Shown here piece after piece: positions 1 through 8,567 of a stretch of 64,000 nucleotides of DNA. The stretch lies in contig CAJJPX010000003.1 in NCBI GenBank assembly GCA_905193755.1, forward strand, positions 1 to 64,000, written 5' to 3'. The position numbers and the translations under genes are program-made. The notes beneath the pieces were generated by a model that worked only from the letters and a program-made list of their open reading frames with translations, was not told the origin of the DNA and did not search any database. The stretch's first letter is position 1, and every line of letters starts with the position of its first letter. The stretch comes from an uncultured Clostridium sp. GTDB lineage: Bacteria > Bacillota_I > Bacilli_A > RF39 > UBA660.

Positions 1-425
1 TATATATGGATGCTTTCAATATTGAAATATTATCTTATTCATATACTAAAAAACACAATTCAATAATGCCTTATTATGAAGGCTTAAATATAATTTTAGA
101 TAAAATAAAAGGAATTGATTACTCCACAACTTTGCATAGTGATCAAGGAGTAGTCTATTCCTCAGCGGCATTTACCAATGCACATAAAGATTATAACATT
201 ATTCGTTCAATGAGTCGAGCAGGAACACCCACAGATAATCCTAAAATGGAATCTATAAATGGTTGGATTAAAGATGAAATTATGAATGATTGGGATATAG
301 ATAGCTATGATTCGTTTGAAGAATTTATTAATGCTTATATATATTATTATAATAATGAAAGATTAGCATGTTCATTAAATTATAAAACCCCAATTCAATA
401 TAAAATTGAACTAGGGTTTCAATAA
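1..425 (+). CDS. IS3-family transposase, C-terminal part (cut by window edge)
   Basis: This is the C-terminal half of the DDE (rve-type) integrase domain of an IS3/IS150-family transposase, which cuts and joins element ends. The reading frame is open to the left edge, so the start lies outside the window. Visible family features are the SDQG segment holding the second catalytic Asp, the TPTDNPKMES segment with the final catalytic Glu, and the YYNNERL tail typical of OrfB proteins. No stop or frameshift interrupts the visible part. It lies directly downstream of nrdG, in the opposite orientation. Family assignment is firm; subgroup is not. Confidence 0.9.
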   Translation, partial: YMDAFNIEILSYSYTKKHNSIMPYYEGLNIILDKIKGIDYSTTLHSDQGVVYSSAAFTNAHKDYNIIRSMSRAGTPTDNPKMESINGWIKDEIMNDWDIDSYDSFEEFINAYIYYYNNERLACSLNYKTPIQYKIELGFQ

Positions 426-464
426 ATTCTTTTTTAGTGTCCACTTTTTGTTGACTTATTCAAA
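426..464. mobile_element. Probable right end of the IS3-family element
   Basis: Between the transposase stop and the nrdG stop lies a short segment containing TGTCCACTTTTTGTTGAC, resembling terminal inverted repeats of IS150-like elements. The partner repeat would lie left of the window, so it cannot be confirmed. The element end would sit within about 10 bases of the nrdG stop codon. Confidence 0.45.
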
Positions 465-1034
465 CTATACAAACATTGGCTCTCTTTCAAACATTTTTTC
501 TTCTTTGTATTCATATTCATTTAATAGTGTTACTTTTCCAGAAGAAAGTGTTTTTGGTATATCTATTAATCTTTGATTAGCAGATCCTCTAAATAACAAG
601 TTTAAATCTTTTTGTTCAAGAATAAATTTTCCATCTACTAGTACATCTATATAATGAATGAATTTATCGTATGCTGGATTTTTCTTTGACATTTCGATTA
701 GTTCTTCAAATGTAAATCCAGTATATACCCAGATATTAAGTCCTAAAGACTTAGCGTAAGCAGCTATTTTGGCACATTGTTCTGGTTGGAACATCGGATC
801 TCCTCCGCTAAAAGTTACACCTGTATGGTATTTTAGTTCGCTTATTGCTTCACAAACCATATCTATTGGAACAAGTCCTCCGCCATTAAAATCATGTGTT
901 CCTGGGTTTTGGCATCCTTTACAGTTATGTGAACACCCCTGAGTCCACACTACTGCTCGAAGACCCGGACCATCTACTATTGAATCAGTAGTAAGGTCTG
1001 CTGCTAAACGTATATAATCACTACTTTGTTGCAT
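465..1034 (-). CDS. nrdG: Anaerobic ribonucleotide reductase activating enzyme NrdG
   Basis: Radical-SAM enzyme (189 residues) that installs the glycyl radical on class III ribonucleotide reductase. The N-terminal part shows VDGPGLR and the CxxxCxxC cluster motif (residues about 34-41) that binds the 4Fe-4S centre, followed by TFSGGDP, the usual SAM-binding region. The start codon overlaps the small upstream glycyl-radical ORF by 14 bases, which suggests translational coupling. The last about 20 residues are a charged tail beyond the usual family end. Third gene of the nrdD operon; the IS3 element lies immediately downstream. Confidence 0.95.
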   Translation of the reverse strand: MQQSSDYIRLAADLTTDSIVDGPGLRAVVWTQGCSHNCKGCQNPGTHDFNGGGLVPIDMVCEAISELKYHTGVTFSGGDPMFQPEQCAKIAAYAKSLGLNIWVYTGFTFEELIEMSKKNPAYDKFIHYIDVLVDGKFILEQKDLNLLFRGSANQRLIDIPKTLSSGKVTLLNEYEYKEEKMFEREPMFV

Positions 1035-1179
1035 GAGTTACTCTATCGTTAACTTCTGCTTTTTTAGCATTGTTAAATCTATCTAATGTTCCTACTAGGT
1101 ATCCAGTGATTCTTCTAATTCTTTCGAATCCTACTCCTTCTCCTACAGTTTTTTTACTTTTTTTAACTTCTTTATCCAT
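1021..1179 (-). CDS. Stand-alone glycyl-radical domain of NrdD (52 aa)
   Basis: A 52-residue ORF that matches only the extreme C-terminus of class III ribonucleotide reductases: RRITGYL (radical-bearing Gly probably residue 26), then DRFNNAKKAE and a terminal DRVTH. It begins 25 bases after the stop of the large NrdD ORF, with its own ribosome binding site (AAGGAAAGG, 9 bases before ATG), and overlaps nrdG. The large ORF ends just after its Cys-pair zinc site, exactly where this domain should begin. The two products must associate to make an active enzyme, much as the small GrcA/YfiD protein supplies a radical domain to pyruvate formate-lyase. Sequence shows the split; the association is inference. 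Confidence 0.85.
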   Translation of the reverse strand: MDKEVKKSKKTVGEGVGFERIRRITGYLVGTLDRFNNAKKAEVNDRVTHATK

Positions 1180-1204
1180 AATATTTTATTCCTTTCCTTA
1201 TAAA

Positions 1205-3496
1205 TTAATTTGTTAAGCTCGCAGAGCCATCATAGCAATCTAAGCAAGAAATTTTTTCCATTTCAACGCCTTCGTTTTCATGTCTTCCACACCTTGGACA
1301 AACATCTTTTATAACTCCAACGTATCCGCATACTGGATCTCTATCAACTGGATGGTTAATAGCTCCATATCCTACTCCTGAATCATGCATTATTCTAACT
1401 ACTGTTTCAAATGCATCTACATTGTTTACAGTGTCTCCATCTAGTTCAATATAAGAAATATGTCCTGCATTAGTTAATGGATGGTATTTTCCTTCAACCT
1501 CTAATTTATGTTGAACTGATGTTTTATAGTAAACTGGTACATGGAATGAGTTTGTATAGTAATCTCTATCAGTAACTCCTTTAATTTTTCCATATATTGA
1601 TCTATCTATAGCAACGAATCTTCCTGAAAGTCCTTCTGCTGGTGTAGCTAGGCAAGTAAAGTTAAGATTGTATTCTTCAGTGTATTCATCACATTTTTTT
1701 CTCATATGGCCTATTATTTCAAGTCCTAGTTTTTGTGCTTTTTCACTTTCTCCATGGTGTTCACCTATTAGAGCTTTTAATGTTTCAGCTAAACCTATGA
1801 ATCCTATTGAAAGTGTTCCATGTTTTAGTACTGTTCTAAGTTTAGTAGTACTATCCATTTTTTCACTATTTAGCCATACACCTGAACCTAATAAGAATTT
1901 AAAGTTAGCTCTTGATTTAGAACATTGACATTCAAATCTTTGAAGTAATTGTCCTTTTACTAAATCCATAGTTTCATCTAATTCTTTATAGAATGCTTTC
2001 ATATCAGCTTTATCTCTTTCACCTAAAGCAATACCATGTTTGATACCTAATCTTGGTAAGTTAATTGATGTAAAACTTAAATTTCCACGTCCTGGTGTAA
2101 CTGATGGACCACAAACATTAGCTAAAACTCTTGTTCTACATCCCATATATCCAACTTCAGTATTATAGTCACCTTCTACATAATATTTCTTGTTAAATGG
2201 TGCATCTATAAATGAGAAGTTAGGGAATAATCTTTTAGCAGATACTCTACAAGATAATCTAAATAAATCATAGTTTTTATCTTCTTTATTGTAGTTTACT
2301 CCTTCTTTAACTTTAAATATTGATATTGGGAATATTGGAGTTTCTCCGTGACCTAAACCTGATTCAGTAGCAAGTAAATAGTTTTTAATAACCATTCTTC
2401 CTTCAGGACTTGTATCAGTACCAAAGTTAATTGAACTAAATGGTACTTGAGCTCCTGCTCTACTATGCATTGTATTTAAGTTATGAATGAATGCTTCCAT
2501 AGCCTGATATGTTGCTCTATCAGTTCTCTTCATAGCGTTTTCATAAGCACTTTCAAATATTTCTTTTAGTCTTGTGCTTTTAGAAGTAAACTCTTCAAAA
2601 ACGCTTAAATCTATTTCTATAGTATCTGATTTATCTATAATATCTGTTACTTTATTAAAGTTAATTAATTCTTTGAATCCTTCGAATTCTAAATAATTAT
2701 ATATAGCTTGTTTGAATTCTTTTTTGAATGTTTTTAAAACTCCTGGAGCCATATAATAATCAAATGCTGGAATACTTTGTCCTCCGTGTTGTTCATTTTG
2801 ATTAGCTTGGATTGCAATAGCAGCAAGTGCTGAATAACTTCCAATACTATTTGGTGTTCTTAAGTATCCATGTCCTGTTGAGAATCCATTTTTAAATAGT
2901 TTATTTAAGTCTATTTGCATACAAGTAGTAGTTCCCATAGCCCAGAAATCTAAATCATGAATATGAATTGCTCCTTCATCATGAGCTCTACTATATTTAT
3001 TATCCATTAAATATGCTTTAGCAAATTCTCTTGATACTGTAGAACCAAAATGAAGCATAGTTCCCATTGGACCATCACCATCTACATTAGCATTTTCACG
3101 TTTAGCATTTTCTTCAGTAGCTGACTTTAATCCTAAAGATTCAATAGCTTTAACAAACTTATGTTGTTGTTTTACTACGAATGCTTCTCTTGATGCATCT
3201 CTTCTTTCTCTATAATTTTTAAAAGATTCATAAACTTCGTTATATTTTAGTTTTTGTAAAACTTCTTCAATAACATCAGATACATCTTCTACTCCAATAG
3301 TCTTTCTATCTTTATATTCTTTTCTAATTTGATCTAAAACTTTTTCTTTAACCTTGTAAACGTTCTTTTCATCGTATTTTTCATATACGCTATCAAAACC
3401 TTTCTTAACAGCTAAAGCAATTTTAGCATCATTAAAACTAACCCTCTGACCGCTTCTTTTGACAACAACAATGTCATCTAAAAAATCCTTTTCCAT
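1205..3496 (-). CDS. nrdD: Class III (anaerobic) ribonucleotide reductase NrdD, lacking its radical domain
   Basis: Catalytic subunit (763 residues) of the oxygen-sensitive reductase that makes deoxyribonucleotides in anaerobic cells. Residues about 10-100 form the ATP-cone allosteric domain (VVKRSGQRVSF start). The barrel follows, with the family's TTTCMQ and NVCGPS cysteine segments at the active site, and NTMHSRAGAQVPF. The C-terminus has a CPRC...CLDC zinc site and then stops with SASLTN, without the RVTGYLG radical motif, which lies in the next small ORF. Start ATG is preceded by a GGTGAGGTAA-type site. First gene of nrdD-(radical ORF)-nrdG; the upstream region holds no clear NrdR box that I can see. 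Confidence 0.95.
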   Translation of the reverse strand: MEKDFLDDIVVVKRSGQRVSFNDAKIALAVKKGFDSVYEKYDEKNVYKVKEKVLDQIRKEYKDRKTIGVEDVSDVIEEVLQKLKYNEVYESFKNYRERRDASREAFVVKQQHKFVKAIESLGLKSATEENAKRENANVDGDGPMGTMLHFGSTVSREFAKAYLMDNKYSRAHDEGAIHIHDLDFWAMGTTTCMQIDLNKLFKNGFSTGHGYLRTPNSIGSYSALAAIAIQANQNEQHGGQSIPAFDYYMAPGVLKTFKKEFKQAIYNYLEFEGFKELINFNKVTDIIDKSDTIEIDLSVFEEFTSKSTRLKEIFESAYENAMKRTDRATYQAMEAFIHNLNTMHSRAGAQVPFSSINFGTDTSPEGRMVIKNYLLATESGLGHGETPIFPISIFKVKEGVNYNKEDKNYDLFRLSCRVSAKRLFPNFSFIDAPFNKKYYVEGDYNTEVGYMGCRTRVLANVCGPSVTPGRGNLSFTSINLPRLGIKHGIALGERDKADMKAFYKELDETMDLVKGQLLQRFECQCSKSRANFKFLLGSGVWLNSEKMDSTTKLRTVLKHGTLSIGFIGLAETLKALIGEHHGESEKAQKLGLEIIGHMRKKCDEYTEEYNLNFTCLATPAEGLSGRFVAIDRSIYGKIKGVTDRDYYTNSFHVPVYYKTSVQHKLEVEGKYHPLTNAGHISYIELDGDTVNNVDAFETVVRIMHDSGVGYGAINHPVDRDPVCGYVGVIKDVCPRCGRHENEGVEMEKISCLDCYDGSASLTN

Positions 3497-3723
3497 TAAT
3501 TACCTCACCTTCACCGTTATATTTTTTATAACCACCTTAAGGATAGCATCAATATAAAATTTTGTAAATGTTTTTTGAATAAATTTTCATAAAAAATGAA
3601 TGTGGTTTACATTTATAATTTTTAATTTTTTTATATTAAAAAACATTATGTCTTTATTTATCTAAGATTTAAGATATTTCATAATATTTGTTCGCTTTAC
3701 ATATTATTAATTAGGTGATTTTA

Positions 3724-4416
3724 GTGTTTGAAAAAATTAAAAATTTTATAAAAAATATTATGGTGTTTACTACTAGTTATAGTCTTAATGTATTTGATGA
3801 TCCTTTAAGTAGTGAAGAAGAAGAACTTTATATTAAGAAACATCTTGAAGGTGATAAAGATGCTCGTAGTAAACTTATAACTCATAATTTAAGATTAGTT
3901 GCTCATATAGTCAAAAAGTATGAAACTAAGCATGTTAGTGCTGATGATTTGATAAGTATAGGTACTATTGGGCTTATAAAAGGTATTGATTCTTATAGAC
4001 CTAGCAAAGGTGTCAAACTTACTACTTATGCTGCTAAATGTGCTGAAAATGAAATATTAATGTACTTTCGTAGTAATAAAAAATATAACAATAATATTAG
4101 TCTTAATGATGTTATTGCTCATGATAAAGATGGTGGAGATATTACTCTTATAGATGTGCTTGAAGAACATACTGAAGGTTTAGATAAAATAACTGAATAT
4201 AAGGATGATATTAGGAACTTAACTAAATATTTAAATGTACTAAGTAATCGTGAACTTGAAATTATAAAAATGCGTTATGGACTTTTAAATACACCTTTAA
4301 AAACACAAAAAGAAATAGCTCGTAAATTACATATATCTAGAAGCTATGTTTCAAGAATAGAAAAAAGAGCACTTATAAAAATGCTCCGTGAATTTATTCG
4401 TAATAATAATATTTAA
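3724..4416 (+). CDS. sigK: SigK/SigE-type sigma factor
   Basis: RNA polymerase sigma factor (about 230 residues) of the sporulation sigma-K/E group. Region 2 is clear (HNLRLVAHIVKKYE, then DDLISIGTIGLIKGIDSY and TTYAAKCAENEILM), followed by a short linker and region 4 with a helix-turn-helix (KTQKEIARKLHISRSYVSRIEKRAL). GTG at 3724 is the best start: AGGTG sits 6 bases before it, whereas the GTG at 3715 lies inside that site. No clear SigK-type pro-sequence or cleavage site is recognisable. It stands alone rather than in a sporulation cluster. Convergent with the next gene, with only one base between stop codons. Group assignment is good; role in sporulation is not shown by this window. Confidence 0.8.
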   Translation: MFEKIKNFIKNIMVFTTSYSLNVFDDPLSSEEEELYIKKHLEGDKDARSKLITHNLRLVAHIVKKYETKHVSADDLISIGTIGLIKGIDSYRPSKGVKLTTYAAKCAENEILMYFRSNKKYNNNISLNDVIAHDKDGGDITLIDVLEEHTEGLDKITEYKDDIRNLTKYLNVLSNRELEIIKMRYGLLNTPLKTQKEIARKLHISRSYVSRIEKRALIKMLREFIRNNNI

Positions 4417-4417
4417 T

Positions 4418-5005
4418 TTATTTTTTTAATATTCTTCCAGTTACTGCTCCGAATTCTTTTTCTCCATAATGATCATCAACTCCTAGTGTAGCAAAATCTC
4501 CTATCCTTTTACTTTCATAACTTCTCGTAAGACCAACTACAGTACCAGTGAATTCTTCGCCTTTTATTTTAGTAAACAAATCTACATTTTCTGCTTTTAT
4601 ATTTTCTCCCAAGCCACATAATCCACCTACAAAAGATTTTCCCTCTATTTTTCCATGGAATAATGCATCTTTGATATCTAGTTTTCTAATAACAACTCCA
4701 GCTAATATACCTACTTCGCATTTTCCTTTTATATCTACATTATCAAATATAATATTTCTTACGTATAAATCTTTTACTTCACTAAACATACCAACTGTAT
4801 CTTCTGCATCAACTGTTAGATTCTTAATAGTATGTCCTCTTCCATATATAACTACACTAGTATCACTCATATTAATGCTTTTAAAATTCTTAATATCCTT
4901 CAAGTCTAAATCATTATTTAATACAACAACAACCCTATCACTTTTTAACTCTTTAATTTTTTCTAAATCTTCTATAGTCTTAACAACTATAACTTTCATT
5001 TTCAT
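4418..5005 (-). CDS. Repeat protein, GLUG/beta-helix-like, function unknown
   Basis: A 195-residue protein made of short recurring strands: IKNLTV, LYVRNIIFDNVDI, CEVGILAG, IDGKSFVGGLCG-like units and a final FTGTVVGL. This pattern of hydrophobic strands with G-x-G turns resembles GLUG-motif or small right-handed beta-helix proteins. No signal peptide or transmembrane segment is visible, so it is probably cytoplasmic. The N-terminus MKMKVIVVKTIEDLEKI has a Rossmann-like strand-helix look. It is monocistronic, with a palindrome and an 8-codon ORF in its upstream region (5083-5161). Function cannot be told from the sequence. Confidence 0.7.
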   Translation of the reverse strand: MKMKVIVVKTIEDLEKIKELKSDRVVVVLNNDLDLKDIKNFKSINMSDTSVVIYGRGHTIKNLTVDAEDTVGMFSEVKDLYVRNIIFDNVDIKGKCEVGILAGVVIRKLDIKDALFHGKIEGKSFVGGLCGLGENIKAENVDLFTKIKGEEFTGTVVGLTRSYESKRIGDFATLGVDDHYGEKEFGAVTGRILKK

Positions 5006-5082
5006 TTCTTACCTTTCTTTTTTGTATAGTTTTTTTAATAAAAATTATATAATTTTGGTAATCAATTTCTCCTTCTTAAAGA

Positions 5083-5161
5083 TTAAATATTTAAAATATT
5101 ATCTTTCATATATCTCCTAATGCTAGATTATTCTTTGATATATAATCAAATAAATTTGATT
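5083..5161 (-). other. Leader region: 18-bp palindrome and possible 8-codon leader ORF
   Basis: Upstream of the repeat protein, AATCAAAT-AA-ATTTGATT (5144-5161) is a perfect inverted repeat. Downstream of it on the minus strand, AGGAG is followed by an ATG at 5109 and an 8-codon ORF ending at 5083. The ORF may be a leader peptide or chance; no attenuator hairpin is evident. Confidence 0.3.
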
Positions 5162-5175
5162 AGGTATATTATATC

Positions 5176-5202
5176 AAAATAAAAGCACTATTTCTAGTGC
5201 TT
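5176..5202 (-). terminator. Terminator of ileS
   Basis: Hairpin AAGCACTA-GAAA-TAGTGCTT (5183-5202) followed on the minus strand by TTATTTTG, just past the ileS stop codon. Confidence 0.85.
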
Positions 5203-5205
5203 ACA

Positions 5206-8200
5206 TTATTTAACTTGCTTGATAGATACTTTCATAGTATAGTCATTTATTTTTAATTCTTCAGTTGCATTATCATCTTCAGTTAGTGTTAGAGCTAATA
5301 CTTCATCCATGATATAACTCTTGAATTCATTTATAGCATCTTTTATTTCTTGTGGTCCATTATATTTCATATCTATTCTGTCTGAAATATCAAAGTCACT
5401 TGTTTTTCTTAGATTTTGTACTTTAGATACTATTTCACGAGCTAAACCTTCATTAATTAAATCTTCATCTAGTGTTGTATTTATTACAACTGTTTTATAA
5501 TTTAGCATTACTGCTTTGTATCCTTCTTTAGCATTAACAGTTTTTAATACATAACTTGAATCTACATTATATTCAGTATCATTTAATGTAATAGTTAGTT
5601 TTCCATCTTCTAATTTTTTAGAATCTTCTTCACTAATATTATTTAAGTAATCAGTAAATGCTTTAATATTGCTTCCAAATACTTTACCTACTTCTTTGAA
5701 GTTTGGTTTATAAGAAATAGTTAGATATTTAGATAAGTCTTTAGTCCAGTTTACTTCTTTAACATTAAGTTCTTCTTTGAATAAACTTTCAAATTCACCA
5801 ACTAATTCTTTATATTTTTCTTCGAATATTACTTCTTTAATTGGTTGACGTACTTTGATTTTAGCTTCTTCACGAATATTTCTAGTATAACTAATTAATT
5901 CGATTACTAAATCCATCTTTTCTTCTAATTTTTCATCTATTAGAGATTCATCACATACTGGATAATCTGCTAAATGTACACTTTCTTTTCCAGTTAGTTT
6001 TTGATAGATTTCTTCACTTAGGAATGGACTAATTGGTGCTATTAACTTACATACACCAACTAATACATCATATGTAGTTTTATATACTGCTTTCTTAGAA
6101 TCAGTAAGTTCACTTTCCCAGAATCTACGTCTATTACGTCTAATATACCAGTTACTTAAATCATCACATACAAAGTCTTGAATTAAGTGAACTGTTTTAT
6201 TTAGATCATATCTATCCATATTCATAGTTACATTTTTAATTAAGTTATTATATTTAGATAGTAGCCAATAATCAATTTGTTCTAATTTGTCATTACTTAT
6301 ATCAAAGTCTTCAGTTGATAATTTATCAGCATTAGCATACATTGCGAAGAATGTATAAGTGTTTTTAAGTGTACTAAATAATTTAGAGTTTGCTTCTTTA
6401 ACACCATCTTCATCAAACTTAAGTGGAGTCCATACAGGGGATGCATAAGCTATATACCATCTAATTGGATCTGCTCCATATTTATGAATTAGTGAGAATG
6501 GTTCGATTGAATTTCCTTTTGATTTGTGCATCTTTTGTCCATTTTTATCTAGTAATAATTCATTAACTAATACATTTTTATATGGACTCTTTCCAGTTAA
6601 GAATACGCTAATTACGATTAGTGAATAGAACCAACCTCTTGTTTGATCAATTCCTTCTGAAATGAAGTCTGCTGGGAATTGGCTCTTCCATAGAGTTTTG
6701 TTTTCAAATGGATAATGATATTGAGCAAATGGCATTGAACCACTATCAAACCAACAATCTATTACTTCTTCACATCTATTCATTTCTTTTCCACAATCTG
6801 GACATTTAATATGAATATCATCTACGTATGGTCTATGTAAATCTATAGTTTTTGGATCTACTTTAGTAGTTGCTTTTTCTGCTAATTCTTCTCTACTTCC
6901 AATCATTTCCATATGACCACATTCACATCTCCATAATGGAAGTGGTGTTCCCCAATATCTATTTCTTGAGATAGCCCAATCATTTAAGTTTTCAAGCCAG
7001 TTTCCAAATCTCTTTTCACCAACGAATGATGGGAACCAATTAACTGTTTTATTTGCTTTAATAATTTTATCTTTGATTTTAGTTATTTCTAAATAATAAC
7101 TTGGTCTTGAATAGTATAGTAATGGGTGATGACATCTCCAGCAGTGTGGATAATCGTGATCCATTTTGATCTTTTTAAATAGTTTATCGTTTTCTTTTAA
7201 CCATTTAATAACTATTTCATCTACTTCAAATACATTTTGTCCTTTCCATGGACCTTCTGTATATTTTCCATCTTCTCCGACTGGATTTACTACTGGAATT
7301 TGATATTTCTTACATACATTAGCATCATCTTGTCCGAATGCTGGAGCAATATGTACTACACCAGTACCATCTTCAGTAGTAACGTATTCATCACAAAGTA
7401 CGAAAAATGCTTTACCTTTTACATCTATAAATGGCATTAATTGTTCATATTCAGTATATTCTAAATCTTTACCTTTATATCTTTCTAAGATTTCATAATC
7501 TTCTCCAAGTACTGATGGAACTAATTTTTCAGCAAGAATAAATTTATATCCTTTACTTGATACAGTTACATAATCTTCTTTAGGGTTAACACATAGCGCT
7601 AAGTTAGCCATTAATGTCCATGGAGTTGTTGTCCATACTAAGAAGTATTCATCACTATTCTTTTTCTTAAATGGAACAATTACAGTATTAGCAGTAACAT
7701 TTTCATAGCCTTGAGCTACTTCATGAGATGCAAGTCCTGTTCCACATCTAGGACACCAAGGTACTATTTTAACTCCTTCATAGAATAATCCTTCATCAAA
7801 GAATTTCTTTAAGATATACCATTCAGTTTCAATGTAATTATTATCATATGTGATATATGGATTTTCTAAATCAATTAGTTGACCCATTTCATCAGTTAGT
7901 CTATTAAATGCATCTACATTTGTCCATACTGATTCTTTACATTTTTGATTGAATTTTTCAATACCATACTTTTCTATATCTTTTTTACCATCGAAGTGTA
8001 GTTCTTTTTCTACTTGTACTTCTACTGGTAGGCCATGAGTATCCCAACCTATTTTTCTGATTACTTTGTTACCCTTCATAGTTTGATACTTACAGAACGT
8101 ATCTTTAAGGAATTTAGCTATCATATGATGAAGTCCTGGATTACCATTAGCTGTAGCTGGTCCATCATAGAAAACATAATTTTGATTTTTACTTCTGTTT

Positions 8201-8301
8201 TCTATTGACTTATTTAAGATATCATCTTTCTTCCAAAAATTAATAAGTTCTGATTCATTCTCTTCTACTGATTTGTTTCTTAAATTTTCAAAATCTTTCA
8301 T
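5206..8301 (-). CDS. ileS: Isoleucyl-tRNA synthetase, IleS2 (eukaryote-like) type
   Basis: Class I synthetase (1031 residues) that charges tRNA-Ile. The N-terminus reads YDGPATANGNPGLHHM, where the HIGH signature is the GLHH variant seen in the IleS2 group; GWDTHGLPVEVQVEKEL and DIEKYG also match that group rather than the B. subtilis IleS1 type. KMHKSKGNS (KMSKS loop) follows, with editing domain, and Cys pairs (CPRCG, CECGH, CPDCG) in between. The length of about 1030 fits IleS2. IleS2 enzymes are known for low mupirocin sensitivity; that is family knowledge, not shown here. A T-box leader with an Ile specifier precedes it and a terminator follows. SD GGAGGG precedes the ATG. Confidence 0.97.
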   Translation of the reverse strand: MKDFENLRNKSVEENESELINFWKKDDILNKSIENRSKNQNYVFYDGPATANGNPGLHHMIAKFLKDTFCKYQTMKGNKVIRKIGWDTHGLPVEVQVEKELHFDGKKDIEKYGIEKFNQKCKESVWTNVDAFNRLTDEMGQLIDLENPYITYDNNYIETEWYILKKFFDEGLFYEGVKIVPWCPRCGTGLASHEVAQGYENVTANTVIVPFKKKNSDEYFLVWTTTPWTLMANLALCVNPKEDYVTVSSKGYKFILAEKLVPSVLGEDYEILERYKGKDLEYTEYEQLMPFIDVKGKAFFVLCDEYVTTEDGTGVVHIAPAFGQDDANVCKKYQIPVVNPVGEDGKYTEGPWKGQNVFEVDEIVIKWLKENDKLFKKIKMDHDYPHCWRCHHPLLYYSRPSYYLEITKIKDKIIKANKTVNWFPSFVGEKRFGNWLENLNDWAISRNRYWGTPLPLWRCECGHMEMIGSREELAEKATTKVDPKTIDLHRPYVDDIHIKCPDCGKEMNRCEEVIDCWFDSGSMPFAQYHYPFENKTLWKSQFPADFISEGIDQTRGWFYSLIVISVFLTGKSPYKNVLVNELLLDKNGQKMHKSKGNSIEPFSLIHKYGADPIRWYIAYASPVWTPLKFDEDGVKEANSKLFSTLKNTYTFFAMYANADKLSTEDFDISNDKLEQIDYWLLSKYNNLIKNVTMNMDRYDLNKTVHLIQDFVCDDLSNWYIRRNRRRFWESELTDSKKAVYKTTYDVLVGVCKLIAPISPFLSEEIYQKLTGKESVHLADYPVCDESLIDEKLEEKMDLVIELISYTRNIREEAKIKVRQPIKEVIFEEKYKELVGEFESLFKEELNVKEVNWTKDLSKYLTISYKPNFKEVGKVFGSNIKAFTDYLNNISEEDSKKLEDGKLTITLNDTEYNVDSSYVLKTVNAKEGYKAVMLNYKTVVINTTLDEDLINEGLAREIVSKVQNLRKTSDFDISDRIDMKYNGPQEIKDAINEFKSYIMDEVLALTLTEDDNATEELKINDYTMKVSIKQVK

Positions 8302-8312
8302 ACTTTTTCCCT

Positions 8313-8525
8313 CCTATAAAAAAAAGAATGGTTACCAAGGAGTCTATAAATAGACGGTACCATCCCTCTTATTAACTTAATTATTTTAACGCTATACTTG
8401 CGTACCTATCTTATCCATAGGTAACATCAGAAGTGATCTATATATAACTTCATTTCCTAGTTTCCACCAACCACTAGTTCTCTATAAAGTCCATTATATA
8501 ACGTCTTCCTCATTTGTTTTGAATG
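8313..8525 (-). promoter_or_regulatory. T-box riboswitch (tRNA-Ile sensor) before ileS
   Basis: The minus-strand leader contains the T-box core AGGGATGGTACCGTC (8353-8367), which pairs with the uncharged tRNA acceptor end. The stem I region carries GTGGTTGGTGGAAACTAG, and the putative specifier codon ATC (Ile) lies at 8435-8437 in a bulge between GAAGT and ACTTC. A terminator arm (GGTAACCATTC, then T8 at about 8318-8325) competes with the antiterminator. Specifier and downstream gene agree, so uncharged tRNA-Ile probably induces ileS. Confidence 0.95.
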
Positions 8526-8530
8526 AGTTA

Positions 8531-8559
8531 ATTATAACACTAGTGTTTTAGTTTGTAAA
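8531..8559 (-). promoter_or_regulatory. Sigma-A promoter of the ileS leader
   Basis: TTTACA (8554-8559) and TATAAT (8531-8536) with a 17-bp spacer. The spacer holds a perfect 12-bp palindrome AACACTAGTGTT (8536-8547), which could be chance or a binding site. Confidence 0.75.
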
Positions 8560-8567
8560 GTATTTAT

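Noticed and set aside
1205..3496. Selenocysteine, intron or frameshift as the reason for the short NrdD
   Set aside because: The ORF ends in TAA and the next ORF has its own strong ribosome binding site; no extra coding sequence or intron-like segment lies in the 25-base gap.
3497..3723. Riboswitch or NrdR box upstream of nrdD
   Set aside because: The region is AT-rich but no NrdR-type palindrome pair or stable structured element could be traced by eye.
8536..8547. AACACTAGTGTT as terminator of the surface protein gene
   Set aside because: The palindrome has no loop and no T run after it; it sits within the ileS promoter spacer, so a protein site or chance is more likely.
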